Assembly: GCA_934045075.1 (NCBI GenBank)
Contig: OW203750.1
Coordinates: 7,411,910 to 7,475,909 of the forward strand
Length of the DNA stretch: 64,000 bases
From: Yponomeuta sedellus
Taxonomy: Eukaryota; Arthropoda; Insecta; Lepidoptera; Yponomeutidae
Direction: 5' to 3'
Position numbers and translations under genes: made by a program. Numbering within the stretch: position 1 is the stretch's first letter; each line of letters begins with the position of its first letter. Under the pieces are notes generated by a model that was not told where the DNA came from, did not search any database, and worked only from the letters and a program-made list of their open reading frames with translations. Below, piece by piece: positions 10,275-20,865 of this stretch.

Positions 10275-11055
10275 CTGTTAGCTTTTAGAATACACCTCGG
10301 GCTCTAGAGTAGGCTTCGGTTTTCGCCGAAAGCACACGAGTGTAATACTACTTCCTGCTCTGTATAAAACTTTTCTTCACTATTTAGAAAATTAAAAAAA
10401 ACTTATTACCAAATGAATTATCTTTGTTACATGCATGTGGATTAATAATTAGGACATTACTAATAAACAATTTATTTTCCCTAAATAGAGTTAACTAACA
10501 TTTAAATAACATTAAGTCGTGGTGACCTTGTCCCCACACTAGGCTGGGCCTGTATCGTGGGCGACGAAATTTTGCGCAAAAACTGTTATTAATTTAGACG
10601 TGCAGTGCCGAAATAGCCGGATTTATTGATTATTCACAACAGATTAAATACATTATAAATTATGAAAAATGGTATTCCATCTAATTGACTCACAGTAAGA
10701 TATTAAATTAAGGGCCTGTTTCACAATCTGCAAATACCTAAAGTTCCGGATAAGCTATCCGCAACCAGGGCTGCCGTTTGTTCTAAATTTGAAGCCATAA
10801 ACAAACACACGCAATATAGGAATATTGGTTTAAATTTAGAACAAACGGCAGCCCTGGTTGCAGATAGCTTATCCGGAACTTTATTTGCAGATTGTGAAAC
10901 AGGCCCTAAATCTAACAAAGGAATTTTTATAAATTATATTCTCTATATTATAAAAGTTATGTAATTATTAGTTCATATTAGTTCCGACATTTCTATTACA
11001 CGAATATATCCGATTCTACCCGATAGTAGCCGAGGTATATTCTAAAAGCTAACAG
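10275..11055. mobile_element. MITE (TIR CTGTTAGCTTTTAGAATA) carrying a nested MITE
   Basis: Inverted ends CTGTTAGCTTTTAGAATA with ACACCTCGG, and CCGAGGTATATTCTAAAAGC with TAACAG, enclose 781 bp. The element at 10712-10906 is inserted inside. Related copies lie at 14068-14316 and 43144-43348, with a fragment at 55715-55763. Confidence 0.8.
10712..10906. mobile_element. fold-back MITE with TAA duplication (195 bp)
   Basis: TAA lies at 10709-10711 and 10907-10909. The ends are GGGCCTGTTTCACAATCTGC and its complement. The two arms pair over about 85 bp each (AAGTTCCGGATAAGCTATCC, CAGGGCTGCCGTTTGTTC). TWA duplications point to the PIF/Harbinger superfamily. A second copy lies at 60698-60888. Confidence 0.85.
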
Positions 11056-11123
11056 TTTACCTAATATATAACTATGAAAGACGTTTCACGTCAAAAAAGT
11101 ATCAGCTGATTCGTAATTAAAGT

Positions 11124-11465
11124 TACAGTACTACACATCATAAAAGTCCCTTCGGGAATCTACGTTCGCGCAGACTAGGAAGAAGTGTAACGAAAGTACC
11201 CGAAGCGATTGAGTACATTCAACATGATCTTTAACCGATACGGTTAAGGTGCAGAATTAATTGACACCTATTGACATCAACCAAGTCTAGCAGTTGACTG
11301 AAACTAACACCTGCATCGATGACGTTGAATCAACCAATAGCAAAAAAGGCGCGCGGCCTGCCATAAAATGAAACTACCTGATTGGTCGATCAACTTGCCG
11401 CACATCCAAAATTTGGTCATCTGCGCAGGTACATCCGTGAGACTTATTTCTTGTGTAGCACTGTA
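11124..11465. mobile_element. MITE (TIR TACAGTACTACA), 342 bp
   Basis: The ends TACAGTACTACA and TGTAGCACTGTA are imperfect inverted repeats. Most of the sequence is shared with 21605-21953, including TCCCTTCGGGAATCTACGTT and AAGGCGCGCGGCCTGCCATA. No ORF. Confidence 0.8.
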
Positions 11466-11744
11466 CCACCTGGGGCATTCAATGAAATGGAATCACCATC
11501 ATCATAAACAACCCATTATGTCCCCACCGAGGGGCGCAGGTCTCTTCCCTGAGGAAGGTATAGGCCATACTCCACCAAGAAATGGAATAGTTGATGTACT
11601 TTTTTGGGATTTCTTAACTCTCTATATAGCAGTCTCCACTAAAGTCTACATAGTTTCCGAAACTCAAACTCAATTTTAGGCCGGGCGGGGGCGCCGCTTC
11701 TCAAATGTGACTCTTTGCCTGGCCCGGTCTAACACTCACATCGT

Positions 11745-11990
11745 TTTTCAATAGAATGATATAAGCAAGAAAATGGTTTATATTTGCTTCAATTTGATAG
11801 TCTACAAAGCATTAGCATTACAATGTCATTCCAGGGGTATAAACCGCGCAAATTAAGTAGGCATCTCTGGCGAAGAAGATTGAATGCGAGAGGCGCCGAG
11901 TTAAGTAGCACGGGTTGTACCATTGCAATGCGACAGGTTACTAGACTATGAAACGACCATTACCTGACTAATATGAGACTATTGAACAAC
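11745..11990 (-). mobile_element. MITE fragment shared with 57830-58160
   Basis: Contains CAGGGGTATAAACCGCGCAA and AGCACGGGTTGTACCATTGC, the reverse of the segment near 57.9 kb. That second copy is interrupted by a SINE tail at about 57998-58049. Confidence 0.65.
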
Positions 11991-12015
11991 AATTTTTTTA
12001 GAGCAATTTAGATAC

Positions 12016-12325
12016 TCACCCCCCTGGTCCCAAACTAGGATACCCTGTATTATGTTTACCGGACAAGGACGTCACAAACATGAAAATACACCTAGGGTGT
12101 GTTCCGAGATGCGACGAAATCGATTACAGTGCCAATCCATATAAGTGCAGTCGGCATTAGAACCCTATTTCGTGCGAGATACTTTGGGAATACTAAATTT
12201 GGTCGGATTCGCGCTGTAGTCGATTTCATCGCATCTCGGAACGCGGGGTTAGACTAATGCCCCCAGTGGGAATCGAAGTTACGACCTCTGCCTTGGTAGC
12301 TAAGCGCCTTAACGGCTTGGCTTGG
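12016..12325 (-). mobile_element. old tRNA-headed SINE (minus), split by a small MITE
   Basis: The left part (GGTCCCAAACTAGGATACCC) and right part (GAATCGAAGTTACGACCTCT) are the tail and tRNA-like head of the family at 15944-16145. The MITE at 12100-12243 lies between them. Confidence 0.6.
12100..12243. mobile_element. MITE with ends GTTCCGAGATGCGACGAAAT
   Basis: Inverted ends GTTCCGAGATGCGACGAAAT and TTTCATCGCATCTCGGAAC bound about 144 bp. A related copy at 42364-42680 has its left part in three tandem units. Confidence 0.75.
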
Positions 12326-12375
12326 CAAACTGTTTTTCCGAGAGAAGCCCTATCTATGCCATGCAGTGGGAAGCA

Positions 12376-12557
12376 TTATAAATTTATAATATAAAAAGTA
12401 ATCGCTGAATGTGTTGGTAAGCGCAAATCTCGAGAGCAGCTGAACCGATTTCGCTAATTCTTTTTTTAGAATATTCCTTGAAGTACGAGGATGGTTCTTA
12501 CGGTGAGAAAAAAAAGAATTGACTGTTAGGCGGAACGAAGTCCGGTGGGTCAGCTAA
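12376..12557 (+). mobile_element. Helitron-like non-autonomous fragment
   Basis: TAATCGCTGAATGTGTTGGT, GAGCAGCTGAACCGATTTCG and a 3' part GGCGGAACGAAGTCCGG ending in CAGCTAA. A second copy lies at 25411-25592. CTAR-type 3' ends suggest a Helitron, but no clear 5' TC end and hairpin were verified. Confidence 0.45.
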
Positions 12558-12750
12558 TAAATAAAAAAGCCTATATTCTACTACTATAAGGTGACAGTTC
12601 AAAACATTACATTTCGAATGTGTTTCTTATAATCAATTGGAATACAAAATAACTTTAAAATATCCAATTAAGTTATAAATTAAGTGATCTTAAAGCTCAT
12701 TGAACATCTTAAATAAATAAAGTGGGAAGCATTAAGGCTTTATAAAAAAC

Positions 12751-13115
12751 TAGCTTTTGCCCGCGACTCCGTCCGCGTGAACTTTAGTAGCTACAAAATT
12801 TTGCAACCCCGTTCACTCCCTTAAGGGTTAAATTAAAAAAAAAACGGCGAAGCACGTGTTCAAACAATTGTGTTGATGAGTATTTATATTAAGTTTCAAG
12901 AAAATTAGACAACATTCTTTATACCTCCCATACAAATTTTGGCAACCCTTTTCGCCCCCTTAGGGGTTGAATTTTAAAAAATCCGGTTTTATTCCTGGCC
13001 TACATTATATAGACCCTCTGTGCAAAATTTCAGCTTCCTTAGTCCAAGGGCTTGGGCTGGGCGTTGATGAGTGAGTCAGTCAGGATTGTGAATTTTATTT
13101 ATATAGATAAACACT
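12751..13115 (+). mobile_element. common lepidopteran-type repeat (AGCTTTTGCCCGCGACTCCG)
   Basis: CTAGCTTTTGCCCGCGACTC, two CCCCTTAGGGGTTGAATTTT-like segments and GTTGATGAGTGAGTCAGTCA. I recall this layout as very common in Lepidoptera. A relative lies at about 1320-1500 (GCTCCAGCCGTTTAGACGTG). Confidence 0.6.
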
Positions 13116-13365
13116 TTATTAATGGTTCCTTACTATGTTTCAACTGGTTTCGGAAACAACGAGTAGACTATGGGACAATTTCTGAATTGAGAATTAAGGC
13201 TAAGTAAATACTTAGGTAACTGTGAAATGTATATTACCTGCTTATCCGTTTTTATCCAGGTTTTCGGTTTTATTATAAAATATACTATTAATCTACACAC
13301 ATGTCCACTGAAGTATTACCACTAGGCAAAACCCATATGGCAGAGCACCAAATAGATACATGCGA

Positions 13366-13389
13366 TCACCCCCCCCCCCCCCCCCCCCC
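13366..13389 (+). repeat. long poly(C) tract
   Basis: About 21 C residues in a row lie directly before a SINE/LINE-tail copy at 13394. A shorter C-run follows the same copy at about 13768. G-quadruplex potential exists on the minus strand. The length may also be an assembly uncertainty. Confidence 0.8.
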
Positions 13390-13393
13390 GTGA

Positions 13394-13751
13394 AGAGCTC
13401 GTGGCCTAGGCGAACCGAGTGATTGGAATCAATCACTTGGTTAAGCAACAACAGGCGCGGTCAGGTACGGGATGGGTGAGTCCCGTGACTACCGCTAGTG
13501 GCATTTTTCCGAGCGCTTCCGTGCTTCGCAAGGCACGTAAAGCCGTTGGTGCCGGCTGTCATATAATGGCAGTCGTTAAGCCACGTCAGAGGCCTTATGG
13601 GCGGCTTGATAACATCTGACAGTAAGGCCCGCCACTGTCTTACAATCCTCCACCAACCCGGACTTGGCCCCCGTGGTGGAGTATGGCCTAACCTTCCTGC
13701 GATGCAGGAAGAGACCTGTGCCCCAGCAGTGGGGACATACAAGGGTTGATA
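13394..13751 (+). mobile_element. SINE-like family T2, long copy after poly(C)
   Basis: Begins GAAGAGCTCGTGGCCTAG and ends GGGGACATACAAGGGTTGAT. Good representative of the family. Confidence 0.82.
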
Positions 13752-13836
13752 ACGGAGTAACGGAACCCCCCCCCCCCCTTTTCGTCAACGCTGCTATCGA
13801 CTCTCACCAGGGAAACAAAAAGCTCTCTGCAAAGAA

Positions 13837-13953
13837 GTTGACGATATGTTGAAACTAGATGTGATCGAACCTTGCGAAAGCCCCTGGCTTAGTCCAGTCA
13901 TAACTACTCTAAAAAAAGATGGCAAATGGCGCTTTTGCGTGGACTTAAAAAAG
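13837..13953 (+). pseudogene. reverse-transcriptase fragment of an LTR retrotransposon
   Basis: A 39-codon open stretch reads VDDMLKLDVIEPCESPWLSP, then the KKDGKWRFCVDLKK box. This is the start of a Ty3/gypsy-type RT domain. It is truncated on both sides and not part of the 31.5-kb element. Confidence 0.72.
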
Positions 13954-14067
13954 AAATAAAAATGGTGTAAAAAGTAATGAGGTTTGCACCGTTACAACTG
14001 TATTGCTGTCTCATTGAATTTCTCAGAAAAGAGCGTGAAAGAACGACAGTTGACAGAACGTTACAGT

Positions 14068-14316
14068 CTGTTAGCTTTTAGAATATACCTCGGCTACTAT
14101 CGGCTAAACCGATTATGTTGCAATAAGGTAAGGTAAAGTGAAAAGATTTTTATTGCCACCAACAAAAAACTGGTTTTGTATTGTTATTTATAACTTAACT
14201 TTTCGAAATAGTGAAGAAAAGTTTTACACGGAGCAGGAAGTAGTATTACACTCGTGTGCTTTCGGCGCAAACCGAAGCCTACTCTAGCGCCCGAGGTATG
14301 TTCTAAAAGCTAACAG
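14068..14316. mobile_element. MITE (TIR CTGTTAGCTTTTAGAATA), 249 bp
   Basis: Complete inverted ends, with the internal motif GAGTGTAATACTACTTCC in reverse relative to 10275-11055. Flanked by ACAGT and ACC. Confidence 0.78.
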
Positions 14317-14616
14317 ACCATACTTAAGTATTAACTTAGTAAAATTCTCAATTCAGAAATCAGCCCTGGGTAAAGGTGCTGACATAATTGTGAATTATAT
14401 TTATAACGTAAAAAAATACTTACAGGTTAGTTACAGTGATTGTTGAAATTCATTTAGGTTAAAAACAATGTCGTGAATATAACACTTGTGTAAATCTGGT
14501 CCGTGATTTGTAAACATTACATCGTATTTCAAAACATAACACAGACTTTAGCTATTACACAAACAAACTCGATTTAGAAATGTGTTTAAAAACACCTTGT
14601 ATTAAACATGTCCTTC

Positions 14617-15290
14617 TCCGAAACACTTTTTCCAGATGTAAACTTATTTTTTGCAAATACGACCATATTAATATAAATAGGTTTTTAAAATTGTCCTTAG
14701 CACGGGTTAGTGCATTAAAAAATAATATAATACGACCATATTCAAGAATTTTATAAACTCTTTTCCTGAATGTAAACAATTTTTTTGCAAATACGACCAT
14801 ATTCAAGAAATTACAAAAAAAAAAATCCTGGATTTAAACGTATTTTTCGCAAATACGACCATATCCTAGGAATCAAAAGTCACATATTTTTTGCAAATCA
14901 GACCATATTCAAGAATTTCAAATTCTTTTCATGGATGTAAACAATTTTTTTGCAAATACGACCATCTTCAAGGAATCAAAAACAACTTTCTCAGGATGTC
15001 AACTTATTTTTTTAAATTACGATTATGTTAAAGAAATTTAAAAACTCTTTTCCTGGATGTATACTTATTTTTTGCAAATACGACCATATTCAAGGAATTC
15101 GATAACACTTTTCCTGGATGTAAACTTATTTTTTGCAAATACGACCATTTTCAAGAAATGCAAAAGCACTTTTCCTGGATGCAACCATATATTTTGCAAA
15201 TACGACCATATTCAAGAAAACAACAAATACCTTTCCTGGATATAAACTTATTTTTTGCAAGTACGAGATATTCAAGAAATCTAGTCCCAA
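14617..15290 (+). repeat. ~60-bp minisatellite, about eleven units
   Basis: Degenerate units contain TTGCAAATACGACCATATTC followed by AAGAAAT and TTTTCCTGGATGTAAACTTA. They create unrelated short frames on both strands. A SINE piece (14678-14730) interrupts the array near its left edge. Confidence 0.88.
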
Positions 15291-15349
15291 ACGTTTTTCT
15301 ACGTAAAGTTTTTTGTGATGCAAATTGCGTCTCGATATAACGATTGTTC

Positions 15350-15940
15350 CCACTTAATACATAATTTTTGTCTTAACAACTATGGTCACAGCTTTTAGAA
15401 TTCGCCAAAATGTAAACGAACAATTTACTGCTCAGCTTATTACAAGTTTCGCTTATTGGAATTTGTGACACGCTTCACATCACTAGTTTAGTTCAAAACT
15501 TTAAAAAGTACTGTAATTTTTCAGATTTAGAACTAGTGATGTGAATCGCTTACAATTTGTAACACCGGTATTTTCCAATTTCATTTACAAAACAAAAAAT
15601 GGATTTTAGTTTTTTTTTATCAGTCTTTTTAAAACTGTAAAAAGTAGTAAATGAAAATTTTGCTTTTTTATTTTATCAATGTCTATTTATAATTGTAATA
15701 AGTAATAAAACTTAATTGAACAGAATAAAATCATGTTTATTTGGTACGAGAACATTTTAAATTTAATGAAAATATTGTTATATTTTAATAAACAAAGGCT
15801 TTTTATATTTGTATAACTTTTTTTTTTTATATTATATTTTTTATTATTTGTATATTATATTTGGTGGACAGAATAGAACCATGTTTATTTGGTCCGAGAA
15901 CATTTCACACTGCAATTTTTTTTATTGAAATGAAACCATT
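15350..15940. other. AT-rich gap, no gene seen
   Basis: Low-complexity AT sequence with short internal repeats (GAATAAAATCATGTTTATTT and GGTCCGAGAACATTT recur at 15722 and 15872). No coding or RNA gene recognised. Confidence 0.5.
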
Positions 15941-15943
15941 ACG

Positions 15944-16145
15944 ACCTCTGTGGCGTAGCGGTAGCGCATCTGTCTACCATGCAAGAGCTTCCGGGTTCGA
16001 ATCCCGGCTGGGGACAAAAAAAAACCCAGGTCTTGGATGTTTACTGGTTTGTGACGTCGTTGTTTCTGGTTCCCACGACACAGGGTATCCTAGTGTAGGG
16101 CCAGAAGCAATGTTATGTAACGTGCATATGCATGTTATTATACAA
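15944..16145 (+). mobile_element. tRNA-headed SINE family S2 (CTCTGTGGCGTAGCGGTAGC)
   Basis: Head with box A TGGCGTAGCGG and box B GGTTCGAATCCC, an A-run, then TCTTGGATGTTTAC and GGTTCCCACGACACAGGGTA with GTGTAGGGCCAGAAGCAATG. Other copies: 2742-2890(+), 4984-5218(-), 16534-16612(+, tail only), 59514-59718(+) and 62093-62150(+, tail only). Confidence 0.85.
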
Positions 16146-16422
16146 CCAGTGGCGTTTTCTGTAGATTTATACAAATTATGCATTGATAAACAAAAATACG
16201 TTACGTCTGACATGTAACTAAATCCTAAATTCATAATTTTCGTGCAATTTTGGTACATATGTTCCGACATCTTGCTTATCCTAAAATACAGCTTATCGTC
16301 GGCACATGTTACTAAGATATAAATTTAATTGAACGTATAGTATTTTCTAAGGTTAACACGAGTACTAGACATATTTAAAACTGTTTTAGTACGGATTTCT
16401 CTCGTTTATTATATTTTTACAA

Positions 16423-16530
16423 TTTTCCGACGTTTCGGCACTTTTACAGGTGCCGTGGTCTCGGATAGCACCTGATGTCATCCGAGACCACGGCACCTGT
16501 AAAAGTGCCGAAACGTCGGAAAATTTTAAA
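16423..16530. repeat. hairpin of GACGTTTCGGCACTTTTACA arms
   Basis: A perfect ~48-bp inverted repeat (TTTTCCGACGTTTCGGCACT ... GTCTCGGAT) is separated by a ~10-bp loop. It runs straight into a SINE tail at 16534. A related single arm lies at 6525-6560. Confidence 0.82.
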
Positions 16531-16699
16531 AAACCTGGTTCCCACGACACAGGGTATCCTAGTGTGGGGCCAGAAGCAGTGTATGTGCTTGTATGTAAAT
16601 GTTATGTTATGTTAATGATGGCACAACCTTGCGCTATGGCGCTCATTAGGGGAGGGCTATGTCCAGCAGTGAACTAAAATAGCCTGAAGAAGAAGAATA

Positions 16700-17258
16700 A
16701 AAACCATGTGAATTACACTACAAAATCAATCGAGTATTGAAAATAACCGGTTGCAAAAAAAATGAAAATAACAATATTTTTACATGCGCATTACGTTGAT
16801 AATAAAGGTTTCATCTAAAAAAAATGTGAATGTTCTCTTGACTGCAACACTAAAAAAAGCAATCGAGTTTTTCAAATAACCGGTAATTATACGTCTTTAA
16901 CCGGTTTTTACCAGTTTTCTTAGAACCAGTTCACATCACTATTTCCAATGGTTTTTAGTTACTATATTGATTTAGTTACTTTACTATATTGAATGCATAT
17001 TATTTTTATAGTCAATAATTATCATTATAAATCGTTGGTTTACATTTTAAGCTAGTTCTAATGTGACTTTATAAAATATGACATTTCTATTACACATTAG
17101 TTTTAAAATAGACTCCTTAATTCTAAAGTATGGTCCTAAATTTCGTAGATTCTCCATTGTATTTCAGTGCTCATTGTATTCGGTAAAGATCGACATCACA
17201 TGAACTAGGTATAGTCCATTTATCTAGGTAAATAAATAAATGTAAATAATCTTCTTTT
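16700..17258. other. AT-rich gap, no gene seen
   Basis: No ORF, splice-bounded exon or inverted repeat of note. ATAACCGG occurs a few times. Confidence 0.45.
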
Positions 17259-17261
17259 TAT

Positions 17262-17404
17262 TGCTGTGTGGTGTCGGCCTAGAGAATAGCGCCAACCCAA
17301 ATTCTTCCCGCAAGTGTCGTAAAAGGCGACTAAGGGACACAAACCGGGGGGTGGGCAGCAGCGCCCCCTGCAGTAAAATTCCACCAAACTGCGATCCCCA
17401 ACCA
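17262..17404 (-). mobile_element. tail family T1, minus copy
   Basis: Reverse of the 7480-7640 part; truncated at both sides. Confidence 0.8.
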
Positions 17405-17920
17405 TTAATATACACTTTACCAGAAATATACACTTTATGAATAAAAACATTTACATTTAACTTGAATTTCATGAAATTATATTAAATTTCACATTAAATT
17501 GTTAAGGTGTAAAGATTTTGATTGAAAAAGTTTAAAAAGTAGGTATTTCGATAGAAAGACGTATCAAGATTGTATAAATTTTTTTAAGTACTTAAATAAA
17601 TGGACTATATGTGAACTGACAATTAGTATTCTAAACAAACAGTATTTTCTAAGTAAATTCAGTGCATGTTGCTTTCAATAGGCTATTTGACTTAGTGAAA
17701 GAAGATTAATTATATACATTTGTATCAATTACGACTTTTTAAACCGACTTAGGGCATTTTAACTAAAAAATTAATTTAGGCCGGATAAAACTTGTCAATT
17801 TTGTATCTGGAGCAATTTGATCGAAAACGGCCAGGATTGGTCGAATCTATAATGACGTCACAGGTCAGTAAATAGATGGATCCGAGAACCCGAGCGTTGA
17901 ATTGACGTTTGTTGGTTTCA

Positions 17921-18120
17921 CTATTTTTATTTTTAATGCACTAACCCGTGCCTGTACGTAATACAGAGAATATTGTAAAGAGGTTCGAAATTTCACTGAT
18001 GCCGTGAGTCGCCCATTGGCTCAATTGGTAGAGCGCTGGTACGGATAGTCAGAGGTTGCGGGTTCGAATCCCGGCATGGGTGAAATTTTTAGCCTCTAAA
18101 TAGGTTTTTAAAAAAAAAGT
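17921..18120 (+). mobile_element. SINE family S1 copy with foreign tail start at its left edge
   Basis: AATGCACTAACCCGTG, which is the reverse of the S1 tail end, is joined directly to CCTGTACGTAATACAGAGAA, the S1 leader. Head and tail parts are therefore in opposite orientation. Confidence 0.72.
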
Positions 18121-18290
18121 TTGTTGGTTTACTGAACAGTGACGGCACTAATTCATGTGCGACGCCATATTGCTCAAGAGCGTTTTGGCAGCTTATTTTA
18201 CATTTAAAATGAATTTGTATTACCTTATTTTAAAAAGAATACACGAATAATTCAATATTTATCACTTTCTGAGCACTTATTAAACATAGA

Positions 18291-18490
18291 ATATTTTCGG
18301 GGCTTAATCGCGTAGTAATTTATTGCTATTTTACCTCGACGTTTCGACGACGTTACAGTAATCGTAGTCACGAGAAGACTGATGGCTGGCACCCGTTAGC
18401 ATCTTTGGCTGATGAGGTTTCAGACTACCCTCAATCAGCTATCAATAAAATAAGCAATAAATTACTACGCGATTAAGCCCGAAAATATTC
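18291..18490. mobile_element. MITE with ~38-bp inverted ends (200 bp)
   Basis: GAATATTTTCGGGGCTTAAT with CGCGTAGTAATTTATTGCT, and its complement, are at the ends. The centre has CGACGTTTCGACGACGTTAC, a motif shared with the next families. Confidence 0.82.
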
Positions 18491-18787
18491 TTACTATGTG
18501 TACAAGTCGCGAAAGTTTAAAATATGTCACTTATTAAAACGCCAACAAAAAATCTGAGTTGGTTTCCAGAAACCTGAAGTTTGTTTACTCACATGAAGTT
18601 TGTTTACTGAACAGTTACGTCACTAATTCCTGTTTAAAAAAACACCACACTACTCAAGGTAGCGTTTTGGAGGGTTATTTTAAAAGACAATTTTTATTTG
18701 CCTTTTTTAGAAAAAAAATACGCGAAACATTTAAAAATTATCACATTCTGAGCTAAGTGCTTAGCGTTGAACACAAACCAAAAATAT

Positions 18788-18966
18788 TTATATATTACAC
18801 GGGTCAAATTGCGATTATTTATTAGGTAAAACGTAATTACCTTATTTCCCGACGTTTCGGCAGCGCTACAGTTGCCGTGGTCTTGGGTAGACTGAAGTGG
18901 CGAGTACAGTCAATTAATGTGGCTGATAAATAATCCTGATTTGACCCGTTCAATATATAACTATGT
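18788..18966. mobile_element. MITE (ends TATATATTACACGGGTCAAA)
   Basis: Inverted ends TATATTACACGGGTCAAAT and ATTTGACCCGTTCAATATAT, with CCCGACGTTTCGGCAGCG inside. A copy missing its right end lies at about 4587-4725, and a fragment (TTATTAGGTAAAACGT) at 44637. Confidence 0.78.
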
Positions 18967-19031
18967 ACGAGTATCGCGAATCATTCAGAAGTACAAACGA
19001 AAAATCTGTGTTGACTTTTAGAAACTTTTTC

Positions 19032-19163
19032 AAAAACCTATTTAGAGGCTAAAAATTCCACCCATGCCGGGATTCGAGCCCGCGACCTCTGGCTATCCGT
19101 GCCAGAGGTCGCGGGTCCGAATCCCGGCATGAGTGGAATCTTTAGCCTCTAAATAGGTTTTTA
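19032..19163. repeat. S1 fold-back unit
   Basis: AAAACCTATTTAGAGGCTAA at the left and its complement at the right; two half tRNA-like sequences meet head to head at CTATCCGTGCCAGAGG. Confidence 0.83.
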
Positions 19164-19542
19164 AAATTGTCCTTAGCACGGGTTAGTGCATTAAAAATAA
19201 AAATAGTATAATTTTAGAAACTTATCAAATAACCTATTAACAGCAATAAAAAATCAAGCAACGTTGTAACCAACAAGTAAACGACTTCTAAATTTTGTAG
19301 ACTACACAGGCACTGTATTTTTTACTAGAAAATCAAATTTTAATATCGTACAGACTACTGATACCACCAAACAGAATAACAATAAATATAATATTATACC
19401 CTTATAATGTCTCCTTCAAACAGTACAATATAATAACATCTTAACGGTAAAACTGAATTCCAAAATGTACATACCATTATAACAATACAATATGAATAGT
19501 TAAACTAAACGTACATACAGATCGATCATTGTTGGCCTGCCA

Positions 19543-19850
19543 GAGTGCTTAGTGCGAGTTTTTTAACTACTCGATCGCGTTGACGTAAACTCATATTTCT
19601 ATGGCATCGAGGAAGCGCCACCTAGCGACAAGTATGGAAATTAAAATTGCTGAGTGCGAGTTGTAATGGTTTACGTTGAGAAATGAACACGTTTACCAGC
19701 CAAAACACGAATAAACGCGAGTGCTAGGTTGTACTGTGACAGCGTTTTGCCAGTTCGAACGGTTAATTTACTCATACTCACTACTCAATGCTCGATTAAC
19801 GCGGTAGCAAAGTTATTCGATTGGATCTGTCAAACTCGCACTAAGCACTC
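19543..19850 (+). mobile_element. MITE, GAGTGCTTAGTGCGAG family (308 bp)
   Basis: Terminal inverted repeats GAGTGCTTAGTGCGAGTTT and its complement bound this copy. It is near-identical in the shared parts to 5605-6159 and 60284-60566. It has no ORF of note. Confidence 0.85.
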
Positions 19851-19930
19851 AGAATGGGAGCTGCCACCGTACTCGCCTGCCGTAGGTTCGACTCTCGCTG
19901 AGTCGCGAGATTTTTTTGTATATTAGACTT

Positions 19931-20143
19931 CTTGTGAAGCGCTCGTGGCCTGGTCGAATCGAGTGATTGGAATCATTCACTTGAGTTAAGCAACAACAGG
20001 CGCGGTCAGGTGCAGGATGGCAGACCGTCCCGTGACTACCGCTAGTGGCATTTTTCCGAGCGCTTCCGTGCTTCGCAAGGCACGTTAAGCCGTTGGTGCC
20101 GGCTGTCATGTAATGGCAGTGGGGACATACAAAGGGTTGATAC
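19931..20143 (+). mobile_element. SINE-like family T2, internally deleted copy
   Basis: Jumps from TGTCATGTAATGGCAGT straight to GGGGACATACAAAGGG. The shared CAGT at the join suggests a microhomology deletion. The solo-LTR-like block follows immediately. Confidence 0.75.
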
Positions 20144-20610
20144 TGTCGCGGTCCTATCCCGAAACATCTAGAATAGAGCCTTCTGGAAGCCTATCGAGTC
20201 GCCGCATGCTACGTTTAGTAAACAATAAACGCTGCAAGCAAAAATTACTCGTATGTCCACTGGCATAAGGTTCAAAACTCTTTGACAAGAAATTGTTCTA
20301 GAGACGTTGCCGCGTGCACCGAGTGTAGGTACGTACGGGAATGTTCTAGAACCCTTGCCGGCGGATATAAATAGCGGTCGCCCCGCGGCGCGCTGTCAGT
20401 TCCGTTTGGAAGAGCGAAGAGTGAACTTCGAGCGAACATACCTGCGATACGAGCGATAACCTACGACCTCAGCGATACTATAGGACTTCGATTGGAATCT
20501 ACGTGTGGACTTCGTGTCGTGAAGACCTACAGACCAGACCCTACGTGAATAAATCCTAAGAAGTTGTCATTGGCTTTTTACCTCCAAATCGAGAACCCTA
20601 GCCCGTAACA
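20144..20610 (+). mobile_element. solo-LTR-like block with heat-shock-type promoter
   Basis: It begins TGTCGCGG and ends GTAACA, with no internal ORFs. It contains a TATAAATA box at 20366-20373 and an arthropod initiator TCAGT at 20396-20400, thirty bases downstream. AATAAA lies at 20548. Three HSE-like clusters lie upstream of TATA: TTCTGGAA at 20181, TTCTAGAG near 20296, and GAATGTTCTAGAA at 20339-20351. The flanks (GATAC, ATATC) do not give a clean duplication. It interrupts a SINE tail at its left edge. A decayed hsp promoter is the alternative. Confidence 0.6.
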
Positions 20611-20865
20611 ATATCACCATCGCCTCTGTATGAAAAAGGGCTTTGTACAGCGATACCCCAGCATTCCGCACAACGGGAAACTCCAGCGTATATCTATGAG
20701 ATAATATTTGGTTTGTCTTAAATGAAAAATAAAATAATTAACAAACGTTTCGGCTGACGACGCTCCGCTGCTCACTGCGGCTCCTTCTTTATCTTTAAGT
20801 CCAGGACAGAGTCTGAAAGGAAATAGGAAGATTGCTTAATTCGTAACGGTCAAATCAGATTCGAC

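Noticed and set aside
13461..13852. Proteins on both strands reading PPRGPSPGWWRI or similar
   Set aside because: Frames through T2 repeat copies.
15057..15353. Overlapping small proteins on both strands
   Set aside because: They are frames through the ~60-bp minisatellite and repeat the same peptide with drift.
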